From Dasyornis broadbenti (lineage: Eukaryota; Chordata; Aves; Passeriformes; Dasyornithidae), in contig VZRN01006399.1 in NCBI GenBank assembly GCA_013397935.1, positions 728,315 through 792,314 on the forward strand: DNA of 64,000 bases, read 5' to 3'. This document shows positions 37,665-50,430 of the stretch, piece by piece (the first letter of the stretch is position 1; each line of letters begins with the position of its first letter). The notes below the pieces were generated by a model that was given only the letters and a program-made list of their open reading frames with translations, did not search any database and was not told the DNA's origin. A program made the translations under genes and the position numbers.

Positions 37665-39375
37665 AATCTTGACTCACATGCAACTCACAGGAAAACATGC
37701 ATTAAAAATGGAAAGGGATATAGAAGTGAAGTTCAGTGTAAGTGTTTCAGGTTCTTAATGACTGCTGAGAAAAGATTTTTAAAAGAGACAGGAAGTCTTA
37801 AAAAAAAAAAAAAAAAAGTCAGCACCTGATATCCAGTGTTGAGAAATAGTATCTTTTTCAGTATTGCAGTTTCCATACACTGTCCCAAAGCACCTCAAAC
37901 CATTTTCATCGTGCCTTTATTCCTATAATAAGCATATCCTGACTGCAGCAGTTTTACCCATACAGAGAAAGCATATGACTAAAAGAAAAGGATATGACTA
38001 AGCACAGGAAGCAATTAGTCAATACCTAAAGCAGACTTGCAAGGAAAATATCTGAGAAAGGGAAGTCCAAGTACCAGATAAAATACTCGGAGGCAAAAGT
38101 ATTTTACTATCATACTGCTTTATTATTGTCTGTTGGGAAATGTTTGTACAAAACTAAGTGACATCTAAATGACATTAAACTGCATTGCTCCTCATATTAA
38201 CTTGGTAATCTTGCTTCTGATACTCTACCAAGTGTTTTGGGTTCATCACTCCTGTGATAACAAAATCATTGTCATTGAAGTCTTGCTTTGTCACCTTAAA
38301 TGGAGCCCCTTTTCAATGCACAAACTCTGCGTTTTGCTTGGAGAGGGTGAACTTGGGCAAAGCTAGAACTGCTGCTTACATTAAATCACATAATTGATAA
38401 CAAAATACTTCTTGCACTTTGTCAAAGATGCCATGGCTTTTCACTGCTAAATGCTCAAAGCCAATACATGAAAATGTGTTTTAAAAATTTGGTTTATTTG
38501 AAAAATATTAATCAGTCCTACTGTGGTAATTATCAGATCGGGTAATGAAAAAAAAAAAAAAAAAACCAGNNNNNNNNNNNNNNNNNNNNNNNNNNNNNNN
38601 NNNNNNNNNNNNNNNNNNNNNNNNNNNNNNNNNNNNNNNNNNNNNNNNNNNNNNNNNNNNNNNNCAAAAATGTTTGAAAAAAAAAAAAAAAAAAAAAAAA
38701 AATCTTTCAAGAAGGAACACAAACACAAAAAAGTATGGAATTCTGTCTTCAAACAATAAAGTGAATTTCACAAAGACAATATGCAGCAGGAAATTCCCAT
38801 CTACCTGACCTCCTGTGTAGACAAACAATGGTTAAATGACTGTACTGCTGAAGAGTCTTTGGATACTGCTGTGGCTGTACCAGGAAACATTCTCACACCT
38901 ATTGTTTCAATCTTCTTGAAAAAATGTACAATGTATGTGCACTGGTGTCCTCTTTCTGCCTTGAGTTAAAACATAACTATAGATTCTAAACTAATGTAAA
39001 TATATTTGTCATTGCACTAAATTTAAAATAACAATGTTAAATGGCACAGGGTGGGAATGTGGGTGATTCCATAATTTCAACAGAATTTCATGAAAATCTA
39101 GGGGAGAAAGATTAATTCCTCAGTATACTTGGATCTAGGCCTAGTTTTGAACCTTGTAATAAAAATTAACATCTGACAGATTAAAGCCATGAAGACTAAC
39201 ATGATTAAGGCAGTATTTGGCAGAACTGGAAGCAGCCAGATTTCATGAAGCCACAAAGCACTCAAATCATCATATGGAAACATGCTGCATAATCACATAA
39301 TAATAATATTATTGATTTGCCAGTTGGAGAGTAGTATCCCAGAAAAATGCAGAACTGCTGTTGAAGCATTATTAT
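37665..39375. other. Non-coding stretch with poly-A runs and a gap
   Basis: No gene seen. An 18-base A run lies at 37800-37817. A second A-rich site surrounds the gap at 38570-38664 and is listed separately. Confidence 0.4.
38548..38702. repeat. Poly-A tracts flanking a short assembly gap
   Basis: An 18-base A run (38548-38565), the bases CCAG, then 95 N (38570-38664), then CAAAAATGTTTG and a 26-base A run (38677-38702). The gap probably arose because homopolymers could not be closed. It may hide more of an A-rich repeat. Confidence 0.9.
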
Positions 39376-41075
39376 ACAGAATCAAAGAATATGCTGAGCT
39401 GGAATGGACCCTGAAGAGTCATCGAGTCCAATTCCTAGCCCTGCACAGTACCATTCCCAATAGTCACACCATGAGCCCAAGAGTATTTTCCAAATGTCTC
39501 TTGAACTCTGCCAGATTTGGTGCTGTGACCACTTCCCCTGGGGAGCCTGTTCCAGTGCCCAAGCACCCTCTGGGTGAGGAACATTTTCCTAATATTCAAC
39601 CTAAGCCTCACCTGACACAACTTCAGGCCATTCCCCCAGGTCCTGTTATTGGTCACCACAGAGAAAAGATCAGTGCCTGCCCCTCCTCTTCCTCTCATGA
39701 AGAAGTTGTGACTGCAATGAGATCTCTGCTCAGTCTCCTCCAGGCTGAACAGACCAAGTGACCTCAGCCCCTCCCCATACAGCTTCCCCTCCAAAACCCT
39801 CACCATCCTCGCGGCCCTTCTTTGGATGCTCTATATTACATTTGTGTCTTTTTTGTATTGTGGCACCCAAAACTGCCCCCAGCACTTGAGGTGAGGTTGC
39901 CCCAGTGCAGACCAGAGTAGAACAATCCCCTCCTTGCCTGGCTGATGCCCTCCCAGGACAGGGGTGACCCTCCTGGCTGCCAGGGCACTGCTGACTCATA
40001 TTCAACTTGACATTGTGACCAGGACTCCCAGGTCCCTTTCTGGAACACTGCTCTCCGGCCTATCATTCCCTGTTTTGTCTGTACGTCCAGAGTTGCCCCA
40101 TTCCAGGTGCAGAATCCAGAACTTTCCTTTCTTCATACAGTTGGTGTCTGCCCAGTCCTCTAATTTTTCACGGTCTCTCTGAAGGGCCTCCTTGCCCTCG
40201 AGGGAGTCAACAGCTCTTCCCAGTTTTGTATCATCTGTGAATTTGCTTAGTAACTCTTCCAGTCCTGTGTCCAAGCCATTTATGAAGATGTTGAAGAGCA
40301 CAGGGCTGAGGATGGAGCCCTGTGGAACCCCGCTAGTGACAGGTCACCAGTCTGATGTCACCCCATTCACTGTAACTCTTTGTGCCTGACCTGTGAGCCA
40401 GCTGCTCACCCTTCACATGATGTGTTTATCCAGCCGTGTGCTGGACAGTTTGGCCAGAAGGATCCTGGCAGGGCCAGTATTGAAAGCTTTACTGAAATCC
40501 AAAAAGACAATTACATCAGCTGGCTTCCCTTGATCAGCTGGGTGGGTTATCCTGTCATAAAAGGGAATCCAGTTTGATAAACAGGGCTTTTCCCTCATGA
40601 AGCTGTGCTGGCTGTGACCAGTGACTGTACTGTCCTTCAGGTGTTTTTCAATACCTCCCAGAATAGTCTTCATAACTTTACCAGGCACTGAAGTTACACT
40701 GACAGGCCTGTAGTTTCTGGGATCCTTTCTTGCCCTTCTTGATAACTTCCTAGCCAGCTTCCAGTTGGCTAGGACCTCTCCATATTCCCAAGACTGCTCA
40801 AAAATCAAGATATATTTTGTGAAGATGTCATCTAGCTCTTTGAGGATATTTGGATGAATCCCATCAGACCCCATAGATTTGTAGATATTCAACTGGAGCA
40901 GCAGCTAACACACAATTTCAGGGTCCAGGTCCACTGAGAATTGATCATTCTCACAGTCATGGTCCTTCAGCTCAGGCCACTGAGACCCCTTTGGTCCATC
41001 ATCCATGTTGAAGACAGAGGCCAAGAATGTGTTAAACACCCCTGCCCTGTCCCTCTGACCCTCAGCAGATATTTA
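39376..41075 (-). mobile_element. CR1 LINE with decayed reverse transcriptase, reverse orientation
   Basis: The minus strand encodes the C-terminal half of a CR1 ORF2. From 40892 down, one frame reads KSMGSDGIHPNILKEL, later NYRPVSVTSVPGKVM and then FLDFSKAFN, the reverse transcriptase fingers and catalytic box A of the CR1 clade. After stop codons around 40302-40412 the same frame resumes as FNIFINGLD and FTDDTKLG, which retains the catalytic Asp-Asp pair, followed by the thumb region to ERDLGVL. The 3' end at 39376-39420 is the complement of the usual CR1 tail (ACAGAATCAAAG, GGAATGGACC). About 1.7 kb survives, so the element is 5'-truncated and, with in-frame stops, cannot make an active enzyme. 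Confidence 0.95.
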
Positions 41076-41908
41076 CAATTGCTACTAATAATTTGGCATT
41101 CCACAGTGACCTAACTCTGTGCCTGAATGAATACTCTGGGTTAGAGGAAAGGCCTGGACAACTCTATGCATGAAAATAAAATACCCAAAACAGGTTAGAA
41201 TTCACAGGAATGCAAAACAAAATTAAACTTTCTAACATCTTCATGAGCCAAAAGCAAAAGAGAGAAGGCCATTTTACACAGTCAGAAGGGGAGGCTGAGA
41301 GCTGGCTTTTGCCAATACTAAAAAATTTGAGGAAAGAGGGGGAGCAAGAAAAACAGAACTCCAGAGTAAGTCTCTCTTTTTCTATTTTTTTGTGACTGTA
41401 ATGGTGCCATTTTGTTAACTTCAAAAGGGAAATAACTCCATAATAGCAATACCACAAATACAATCATTGCCCTCTGACTCCTCAGACCTCATCTCTGTCA
41501 GAAATAAAAGGATAGCGCCTGTGCTGTACAAAGAGTCATTCTTCTGCTGCTGGGAACTGCAGTACTTTTGCAATGCTGAGACTTATTCCCTTACACTAGA
41601 GCTCAGGACTGAGATCACCTCTTAATTTTGTAACATCTACTCAGTATGAGATTCAAGGGCACTAGTTCCTTCCTTGAAAGGATCGCAACAGTTAGTTTTT
41701 TTCCCAATTTCATAACTTCCTAGAAGATCTATCACTAGGAACAGAAATCCTTTTATATGAGTTAGGGACCTGTGAGCCCACAGGTTTCTGGCTGAACTGT
41801 GTTGAATATGAAATGGCCTCATAAAATAGTGCAAGACCTTGGAAACAGGAATGGTGACTGAGAATAGTTAAATCTGAGAACACACTGAAACACAAGGAGC
41901 ATAGTGGC
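41076..41908. other. Non-coding stretch, nothing recognised
   Basis: Lies between a CR1 element and an LTR. I see no exon or repeat family. Confidence 0.4.
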
Positions 41909-42491
41909 TGTCCCGGTTACAGCTGGGATAGAATTTACTTATTTCTTCTCAGTAGCTGTTACAGTGCTGTGTTTTGGATTCAGAATGAGAATGGTGTTGA
42001 TAATACACTGATGTTTGGGGTTTTGCTAAATTGTGTTTATCCTTAATCAAGGATTTTTTTTCCCCTTGTCTCATGCTCTGCCAATGAGGAGCTATGCAAA
42101 AAAACCCAACAAACTGGAAGGGAGCACAGCTGGGCAGGTGACCGAACTGGCCAAAGGGATATTCAACACCACAGAATGTCATGACCAGAACTGGAGAGAG
42201 CCACCCAGAAGTGTGGCTAGTCTGGGTTCAGGAGGGGGATCTGGCATCTGTCAGTGGGCAGTGAGCAATTGTATTATGCACCAGTTGTTTTTTACTATTA
42301 TTGTTATTTTTTCAATTACGTACCATTATTATTGTATTTTACTTTATTTTCCATTATTAAACTGTTCTTAATTTACAAGTTTTAATTTGATTTTCCTCCC
42401 CATTCCATTGGGGTGGAGGGGAAGGGAGGGAGGAAGGGAGCAGCTGCAAGGTGTTCCATCTCCATGGACTTGTGGGCTTAAAACCCCACCA
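41909..42491 (+). mobile_element. Solo LTR, avian ERVL type
   Basis: The block begins TGTCCCGGTTACAGCTGGGA and proceeds through landmarks I associate with a very common bird ERVL LTR: GTAGCTGTTACAGTGCTGTG, TTGATAATACACTGATGTTT, CTCATGCTCTGCCAATGAGG, CCAAAGGGATATTC, GTGAGCAATTGTATTATGCA and finally a C/G-rich CATTGGGGTGGAGG section. It ends with TTAAAACCCCACCA at 42491. The flanking pentamers GTGGC (41904-41908) and TTGGC (42492-42496) agree at four of five positions, fitting a 5-bp duplication. An ATTAAA signal is at 42356-42361. The internal retroviral part is absent, so recombination has left a solo LTR. Confidence 0.88.
42356..42361 (+). promoter_or_regulatory. Polyadenylation signal ATTAAA in the ERVL LTR
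   Basis: ATTAAA followed by CTGTTCTT lies where this LTR family normally has its signal, about 130 bases before the LTR end. Confidence 0.5.
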
Positions 42492-45431
42492 TTGGCTTAC
42501 TTACCTGGCCCTGTATGTACAGTTGATTGACACTATAAATACTGAAACAAACACACCTGGATGGCTTCTGGCTGTCTTTATCACGACCAAAACAAAGAAA
42601 TCTCACCAAAAGGTTTAAAGGACCCACCAATGACATGTATTAGAAAGTGTGCTTTACAATAAAAACCTTTTCATTTGACATACCATCACAGTTACTTGCA
42701 AAAATGCTGGATTTTTACAGTATCCTGTGTTATCTCACTATTACAAAATAAAATATAAAAAATAGTTTCACTTAAGTTTACACAGAATTGTTTATCCAGG
42801 ACTAACAACTTCCCATTTCCTCTAAAGATTAAAACACTTTGTATATGGTGCAGACATTGGTATGTATCTAAACAAAAGATTTTCTCGATATAACACATTT
42901 CAATATAGCACCGTGAAGGGGTACAGAGCAGCAGTAAAAGCAGAGCAGATTCAGCTGGCTTAATCTTACTTGGCCTGGGTGTGGAACACATATTCAAGGA
43001 AGCAGAGAGAAAAAAACTGGAAGAAAAAGGATGAATTTCAGTGTGAACTGAAGGGACTGCAGTGAAGGATCATTAGAAATGTCTCTAGAATTTCTTTCTG
43101 GAAACATGAGAGTGTAGTTATGACACTGTTGCAATTAGTTCAGCAGATAAGCTTGGGAGCAAAAGAGCAATATTTCTGAAAGAGAAAGGATGTAACAAAC
43201 AAACTGTTAACATTTGTACATCTATCTGAGGATGGCAAGGTTAAATTAGTTCTCTATTCTTCCAACATTTAACTGAACAGATAAAGGTGGAAGAAAGATT
43301 AGTACACACGAAATAATAAGATCAATACAGACGAAGATACGCTCACAGCCAGAGATGGATCTGCCAAGAGTGACAAGGGAGGCAGAGGGAATGAGTGAAA
43401 CTTGCAGGACTGTAGCTGTCATGGAAAATTTAAGATGGCAGAGAGTCCTGCCTCATATCTTCTCCCTTATCAGTCCTTTCCTGGGTATTAAGGAGCTACA
43501 CGGTGTGGAGATCTCCAAATGAGTCATTAGACACATTATTGGAGTCCCAGCACAAGCACAGATAATTTTTAAGACAAGAAAAACCTTGCTCTGAAAACTT
43601 TACATTATGAAAAAGCAACCTAGGTAAAGAAGAGACACACAGAAAAGACATAACTTGCTGAAGGTTACACAAAGACCTCCAGTTTTCCAACTATACCCAC
43701 TTGAAAAGATGGACTTTATGTTCCCAATCCTGCGTGACATACTGCAACACTGCTGGTCTCAGTAAAGCGTAAAAAGAAACTCAGTTTTCTCACAGAGGAT
43801 GGCACATCTCTCCCTCTAAATAATTTCCAGCCCCTCCAGCTCTCCCTTACACAGGAACAGCTGCTCATGAACTCTCTCACAGGACCAGAGCAGCAGGACA
43901 CCGAAACAGAACGAAGCAGTGCAGTTTGTACTGCTATACCAAACCTTGCAATCCATTTCATTGAGAAAGGGAATTAGGCATGGAATGTGTGAGAATGAAT
44001 TCCACAGCAGAAACTGAAAAATTAAGGCATGCTTTCCCAGTATGAATGGTTGTTTTTTCTAAATTAGCAACAGAAAATGCTATCAATTTATAATCCCTAA
44101 TGTAGACAAAGGTGTTCTTACTTAGGTATTAACTACTTACCTGAAGGACAAATTTAGTAAGCAGTGGAAATGCTGGATAAGAGAAATGATATCTGCCCAG
44201 ACCTGGAAAAAGCACTCTCAGTTGGATGCAGCAATCGAAAACTCTGTTTGTCTGTAATGCCTCTTTGCTACTAACTATGAAACCTCTGTTACACTTCAAA
44301 CACAAAAAGGCCTTAATTACATGTCATAGAGAGTCAGAGCATCTAAAATTCTAAGAGTAGTAGGCATCAGAATCTTAGTAATTCAGAAATTTAACAATTC
44401 CAAAAATGGGTAGCATATATTTAAAGTAATAAAACACAAAATGTAACTTAGAAAAGATCACAAAACTGAGCAAAAACCAAAGCTCTTGCTTCTTTATTTC
44501 ACCAGTTAACAATTATTTTGCTAACATATAACAAAGCAACTTCTGAAGAGGAGTGGAAATAATCAAAGCCACTTGATTCTTTCTTACAGAAGAGAAGAAA
44601 AATTAACTGGGACTATGCCATAGGAAATTGGTTAATTGTACTTTATTTAAAGTGACTCTAACCAGATGTTACACATCAGTCCATTAACCAGACAATGATT
44701 TAATGGCTTTACTCAGCTGTAATTATAGACCAGAGATTAACAAAACTGCACTTAACACAGGAAAGTCCTTCCTTAAATTAGTTTCACATGCCATTAAAGC
44801 TACTCAGCTTTTGAGCAAACTGCAGTTTTATAGATAGCTATATTATTTGCAATTACTGCTAATTGCTGTAAGCCATGATTGCAATATCTCTGGAACACAT
44901 CAGTTGCTGACACTACTTAAATGTGACAACTTCATGGCTAACAAGTGTACATGTTACTGATGTATCATTACTTGTAAGTGACTGATAGAAGTGTTCTACC
45001 TTTTTAGATTGGAAATACAATAGGCACTTTATCTCACATAAGGGTAGATCTGTATTTTCGCTCATAATAGGCCAGTTCATGTGTGCAAAGGTACCTAAAG
45101 TAGCAGTTAATCCTCAAACAGTCTCAACTGGATCAGGGGATTATTCATGTAACCAAGTACAATACAAGCACTCATTATCAGGCACTCACGCAGCTGGAAT
45201 AGCTGAAAGCCTGTGACCAACACATGGGATGCATAATGTCTCTGACACAAACCTATTTGTGAGGGAAGGTTCTCCTTTACACACCACACCATCTGGAATC
45301 TCACTTCAGTGACAAACCCATTGAAACTGCCCATACTGCAGTACATATGTGAGGCGCAGATACGTCCATACCCGATGCTGGCTTTGAAAGAAGAGTACGT
45401 TTTCTTTATGCTGACTTCAGGGAATAAACCA
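42492..45431. other. Non-coding stretch, possibly SUSD1 3' UTR in its right part
   Basis: No independent gene seen. If the candidate terminal exon at 45570-45432 is real, transcript sequence would continue leftwards from 45431 as 3' UTR. On the minus strand AATAAA hexamers occur near 44498 and 44646, which could serve as polyadenylation signals, but such hexamers are common by chance. Confidence 0.35.
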
Positions 45432-45570
45432 TCAGAGAAGAGAGACACTTTCAGTCTCTAGGAATGCTGATGCAATCCCTGCTTGTGCCACGTCTACAGT
45501 AGTAGATAAACGTACAGCCTCGCAGGCTACAGAAGCAGGTGGGGGATGCACTGTGCTGTGCAGATAAGAC
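45432..45570 (-). CDS. SUSD1: Candidate terminal coding exon of SUSD1 (cytoplasmic tail)
   Basis: A strong acceptor, a run of T and C ending CTCTCTCCAG (45580-45571), precedes this segment. The transmembrane exon ends with two bases of a codon (CG), and the first base here completes an Arg codon. The frame then stays open for 45 further codons to TGA at 45434-45432, giving a tail that begins SYLHSTVHPPPASV and ends ESVSLL. The phase match and the acceptor are seen directly. That this is the true end of the bird protein is inference: as I remember it, the human protein stops within a few residues of the membrane segment. The alternative is that the transmembrane exon reads on to a stop at 48323. 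A random frame this long has roughly a one-in-ten chance of staying open, so support is modest. Confidence 0.4.
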
Positions 45571-48353
45571 CTGGAGAGAGAAAAAATTCCAGTTAAAAAA
45601 AAGGTTACAAATCATTTGAGACTCAAGCATGGACCTGACAGAGAACTTGTTTCACTCATATTGATTAGATACATGACAGTGCTTCTTAAGTTTTTTTAAG
45701 ACACAGTGCTGGTACAAATCTGGAATATTACAGCCCGTGTGAGATGGGTCAGAAGCATTCCCACAGGTTACCTGATGATTATCTGACCAGTGTTAACCTT
45801 GGCATCAACAACACTGATGCCCACTGCAGATCTTCAGAAATCTGAAGTTCTGGCACTGTCCTTATGCATATGAATGGGCATCATGTATGAAAGAAAGCAA
45901 AGAACTAAGAGGAATGGAGCAAGATGTATGAATGACTAGCCACTTTAATAACAACAACTGCAGGCTACTGCATTTTTTAAAATGAAAAATATAAAATCTA
46001 CACACATCAGGAGTCAGACTTCACTTTGTGAATCCAGTACCAGGCTTTCACTCACTAAGGAATAGTTGGAACTGCTGTCAGCAGCCACGCTAGCAGGAAT
46101 TCTCACCCTGAGCCACTGTGGAAACATAATTCCTGAGACAGCAGACTTGTGGCAAGCTGGTGAGCACTTGAATACAGTGGCTCTTTGTGACAGAAGCTTA
46201 CAGGGACCCCAAGAAATAATCCAAGACTATTCACCTGACACCATGGCAAGATCAGCCGTAGCTGTGTCATTACTGACAAGTTTGTTTAACCTTCTGTTGC
46301 AGACCACCCAAAAGCTGCACTCACAGCAATCTGTTCACATGCCTCCCTCTCCCACATTTCAGAAGCACATGCGTATACTGTCCATGGATGGTACACGTAC
46401 CACTGGCAGTACCAACAGGAGGAGGTTGGTCTTCCTGTAGTAGCATTTTGTGTATTTGCATATCATGATTCTTGGCAGTATCTTCTCTGCCAGGCTAAGC
46501 AACCTGCCACTAGATTGTTCTATTTGCAGTCAGATCAGAGAGGTCCCTGGTATCTCTTGTCAAATTCCTCTCTGTTTTCCTCCTGCTAGGCCACATCTGT
46601 CTTGGAGCACTGTGTCTGGAACAGGACCATGGTTTTACAGCTGGATAGGGCAGAAGGCTGACTTCACGTTTGGTTTTTTTCAAATCACAGTCTTACTCAG
46701 AAATGCATTAAACTGATGGTTAATTATAACTAAAAGAATATTTGTTATTTATAAATATTACAGATACTTCTTTGTGAGCATGGTGAAGGATCTTATCACA
46801 ACTGACATCTGGGGTTTCCCTTCTCTGCCTCCTACTGGGATGGGGCAGTTTTAATTTTTGTCAAGGAATCTAAGGATATTCCTTAGAACAGGAGAATGGA
46901 TTCAAGAATTTCCCTGTATATGGGATCAAGGGCCTAAAACATACTTGTTGAATTCTTAAGTCCTTGTCCCCCACAATACATCACAGTCAAATGTACTCAA
47001 TGTACTCACCTCCCTAAGGATTTAATCTACTCTCACTCCTTTTGAAAGAAGACTGAAACTGAATTTCAGGTTCTATCTTCTCTGCACTCTCTCACAAGTG
47101 GTTCCTACTCACATGATTCTTCCAGTACTCTTACCTCAAATCGCTCTCCTTTCACTTATGAACCTAATTAATAGTTTTGAAAAGTACTAATATCCCTCTG
47201 CCACATTGTTGCCAGAACAACTGAAATAAGTGAGAAACCTTTCACACCATGACAGCCCAGGAAAGCCCTTCCTCCTGCAATAAGCCCCCTGTCAGGAATG
47301 CTACTTTAGAAATCAAGTCAGTTACAGCCCCTTCTTCTTCAAATATCAAAGCTGACTCTGACAATGTTTTCAAAATCTCCAAAACAACCAAGACTGCAAG
47401 CTCAAATTTACCACTGCATGCTACTGCTGATGGAAGCCTGAGATCCCTTTATGTAATTAATTTTTAAAAAGTTTTAAAAGGACACCATGGAACCTTTCAT
47501 TTGGAATTTTGATTGCAAGAACTGGTTTGAAATTTAGACAACCACAAGCAATCTGAATAAACCTACTCTCTTCAGCCCTATATAAGACTGGTTCCTTCTG
47601 TTTTGGAAAGCCAAAGAAGCAGCTTAACCAATCAATGCTGTATATTTCATAGTCCCCAAGCTGGAGGACCCTGACCTTTCAAGGGACTTAAGTCAGAAGA
47701 ATTTTCTTGGAGATAAGCATATTGAAACAACAACAAAGATATATTTTTTAGTGAAGAGGTTTTACATGTACATAGACATTCATAACTACATAACTTGCAT
47801 ATTTGTTTTACCTTTGAAAGGAAAAACAATTATGAAGTTACTGACCCTGCTTGTAGGATCACAAAAAATGAATACACAAATTTCTTAAAAATTTTAAACA
47901 TGTTTTTATCACAGCCTTAAGGTAAAGTTCAACCATTACTGAAAAACAATTCTTTTGAGGACTTTTGAATAGAGTCAGGAAGAGGAAAAGTTAGTTCTAT
48001 ACGTAAGCAAAGTGCATCAACATTTTGACAGCATATGAACTTAATTTATTTAATTCCCATTAAATCATAACACTTCTGAATTTAAGTCTGGATGCTACTC
48101 ACTGTCTTGAATCCTTCCTTTATTAAGGCAAGCCCTACACTTTTCAGATGTTTTTCCAGTAATTACAAAGATACAGAGGACATCAGTTCAAGCAATGGAC
48201 AGCATTAATAGACTCTGAAGCACCCTTGATTACAGTTTCTAACCACTCCAGATGCCTAAGTCAAGCAGGTTGGCAAGGAAAACTATCTGAAAAGAAAAGC
48301 ATGTAAGCCTTGTGAAGGAGGACTACAAAACTGGAGGCAGCAACACCACATAC
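45571..48353 (-). other. Presumed SUSD1 intron or 3' flank
   Basis: If the exon at 45570-45432 is used, this is an intron of 2783 bases with GTATGT at its donor and CCAG at its acceptor. Otherwise 48353 leftwards is read-through 3' sequence, with a stop at 48325-48323 and an AATAAA on the minus strand at 48124-48119. ORFs on the plus strand at 46066-46440 and 47249-47467 match no family I know. Confidence 0.45.
48119..48124 (-). terminator. Possible SUSD1 polyadenylation signal AATAAA
   Basis: The minus-strand hexamer AATAAA lies about 200 bases beyond the stop that would be used if the transmembrane exon were terminal. It is a sensible distance for a short 3' UTR, but a chance occurrence cannot be excluded. 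Confidence 0.3.
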
Positions 48354-48447
48354 CGTGCCACGGAGAATGACAGGAACAGTATAAAACAGACAGCAGCCAC
48401 TGACCCTAATCCAACTGCAGTCATGTATTGCAGTGTGGGTGATAAAC
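48354..48447 (-). CDS. SUSD1: SUSD1 transmembrane exon
   Basis: A 94-base exon with acceptor TTTCTTTCAG and donor GTATGT. It enters with two bases of a codon (the preceding exon supplies A, making Ser) and leaves with two. It encodes LSPTLQYMTAVGLGSV, continuing AAVCFILFLSFSVA, a single hydrophobic segment of about 22 residues that would anchor a type I membrane protein. From memory, human SUSD1 ends with a very similar segment containing VGLGSL and FLSFS, so the match is in sequence and not only hydrophobicity. If the donor is skipped, the frame reads ten more codons beyond the exon to TAG at 48325-48323. Either way this is at or near the C terminus. Confidence 0.88.
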
Positions 48448-50430
48448 CTGAAAGAAAGTATCAAACAATTCAAACAAACCAAACAAATAGTGTAGCTTCA
48501 GTCTGGGGACTGTACAACTAAATCTGTTCATAGCTGAAATATGGTAACAAAACCTAGATGCTGGACTTATGGCTCAGTTAATGAGAGTAATGGAGCTGAC
48601 TATCTAGTAGTTACCATCCAGTTGAGGAAGAAAGATTACTAGAGTATTCAAAAAATTATGATTATGCTTGTTTTTGGTAAAAGATATACCTGTCCTTATT
48701 ACACTATAACACCAGTTTCCATCAGCAAATTACACATCTGTAGAGGAGATGTCAGACCTCCATAAAAATTATAGAATTGTCTTCCCTCCATATTGTAGAG
48801 TGTATTTCATAAACTTCCTAAAATTTCATTTTACTTATTTGTGGGAGAAGAAAGTGTGTTTTTAGTACCGTTTTCTACCATTTTTATGACAGTGATCTAT
48901 CACTCAATGTCTAGCTAGACAGCATCTGAAACAGGGTCATTTGGTTTAGATTTAATTTACAGATTTTCTTTCCACACATGTTGAATTAAGAAGTATTTCT
49001 CAAACGATTCAGCAAGCCAAAAATACTCAGCCTCTCCAGCTGCAGAAGTACATTGGGGTGAAGGACACTTTGGCTGTAAGTCCATTCAATACAAAGGCAA
49101 ATAGATTTACAACAAAGAGCCAAAGGCCTGACCTGTCCTTAGTCCCATCCTCCTATGCCCATTCTTTTAACCCCAAAACTGAAATCCACCTATTTTTAAG
49201 ACAGCCTTTGATGATGCTCTACACGTTGGTAAATGACAAATTCAGAAAAAGACAGTTTTCTGGTTTTCCAGAATTATTTTACAGGTATTGCTTACACAAT
49301 CCTAGCAATGGAACCCTCAAACATAAGAAATCCTCAGTCTTAGCAGAGTCTCCACAATAAAGAACTGCCTTCATTATATTCTAAGTGTGGTGGTAAATGA
49401 ACTAGGTCATAAGAGTAATTAATTAAAGAAACCTTGAAACAAGCACAGAGTTGTCACCAGAAGATCAGTTATAGTGATAATCAGATAAGGAGGAGATGAA
49501 CTTCAAGCACTCTATCAACCACATAATTTGATATCATTCCAAAGTACTGTCTCACTTTCCAGTATTACTGCCTTTCCAACTCAAATTTGTGAGACTTTCA
49601 ACTCAAAAGCAGAATTTAGGGCTTGTAGGAGACTCCAGTGATGCTGTTTTCATTGTTAGGAGAGGCAAATGTTTGGATTTTTGCTGAAACATTGAGTGGG
49701 TGAAGAGTAGTTTCAACTATGGTGGAAAGGATCTCCAGCGGGTTCCAAAATCCTCTGAGGTAAACTCACTAATTGGAAACATTTTAAAGCCAAAAAGTAA
49801 ATCAAAGTAAAACCACACTAAGAAATTCACTGGGTTTTAAAGTTATGCCACTATATACTTAAGAAACTGCTTACAAGTATACAAATTAGCCATAATTTTC
49901 AATTTTGCACAGTATCTTCTTATATTTTTTAACATTGTAAAAAGGTGTAACTCTCCAAGGATCCCCTGAACGTTCTAAAATAAAAAATGTGGCCACTAAA
50001 AGCTAGAAAATGTTGGGGGGGGGGCNTCATTTTTTGAATTTTCTAGTTATTGTTGTTGTTCTTTGATTGATTTTTTAATCTGTAAGTCAATATAGAATTA
50101 TCTTAAAATAGATTTCCAAAATTTCACATTTTCTGTGCTTCAAATCCTTTGTGCACAAAAATTGGCATAAAGATTTGGATGTGATGCACAGAAACAGCAA
50201 CACTGAAAACCAGGGGAAAACAAGAGAATCTGTTTTAGATTGGATTAATGAATCCGTTAGAATGGAATACTGAAGTGCAAGGAAAATTTTCTGTCTCTCA
50301 TCTTTTCAATCCTTGAAGTCAACAGATAATGAAAGGTAAAAGAAGAAACAGTCACAGCAATTCTTGGTTTATGCTGCCAAGAAAGGCCATGACAACTTAG
50401 AATTTTTTACTGAAGGAAAAATTTACTTAC
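48448..50430 (-). other. SUSD1 intron (1983 bases)
   Basis: Bounded by donor GTAAGT (50430-50425) and acceptor CAG (48450-48448). AT-rich, with a ten-base G run next to one ambiguous base at 50015-50026. Plus-strand ORFs at 48312-48521 and 49058-49360 look like chance frames; the former partly covers the transmembrane exon on the other strand. Confidence 0.75.

Noticed and set aside
46066..46440. 124-codon plus-strand ORF
   Set aside because: No family resemblance, no splice context, and it lies in the probable SUSD1 intron or 3' flank on the other strand.
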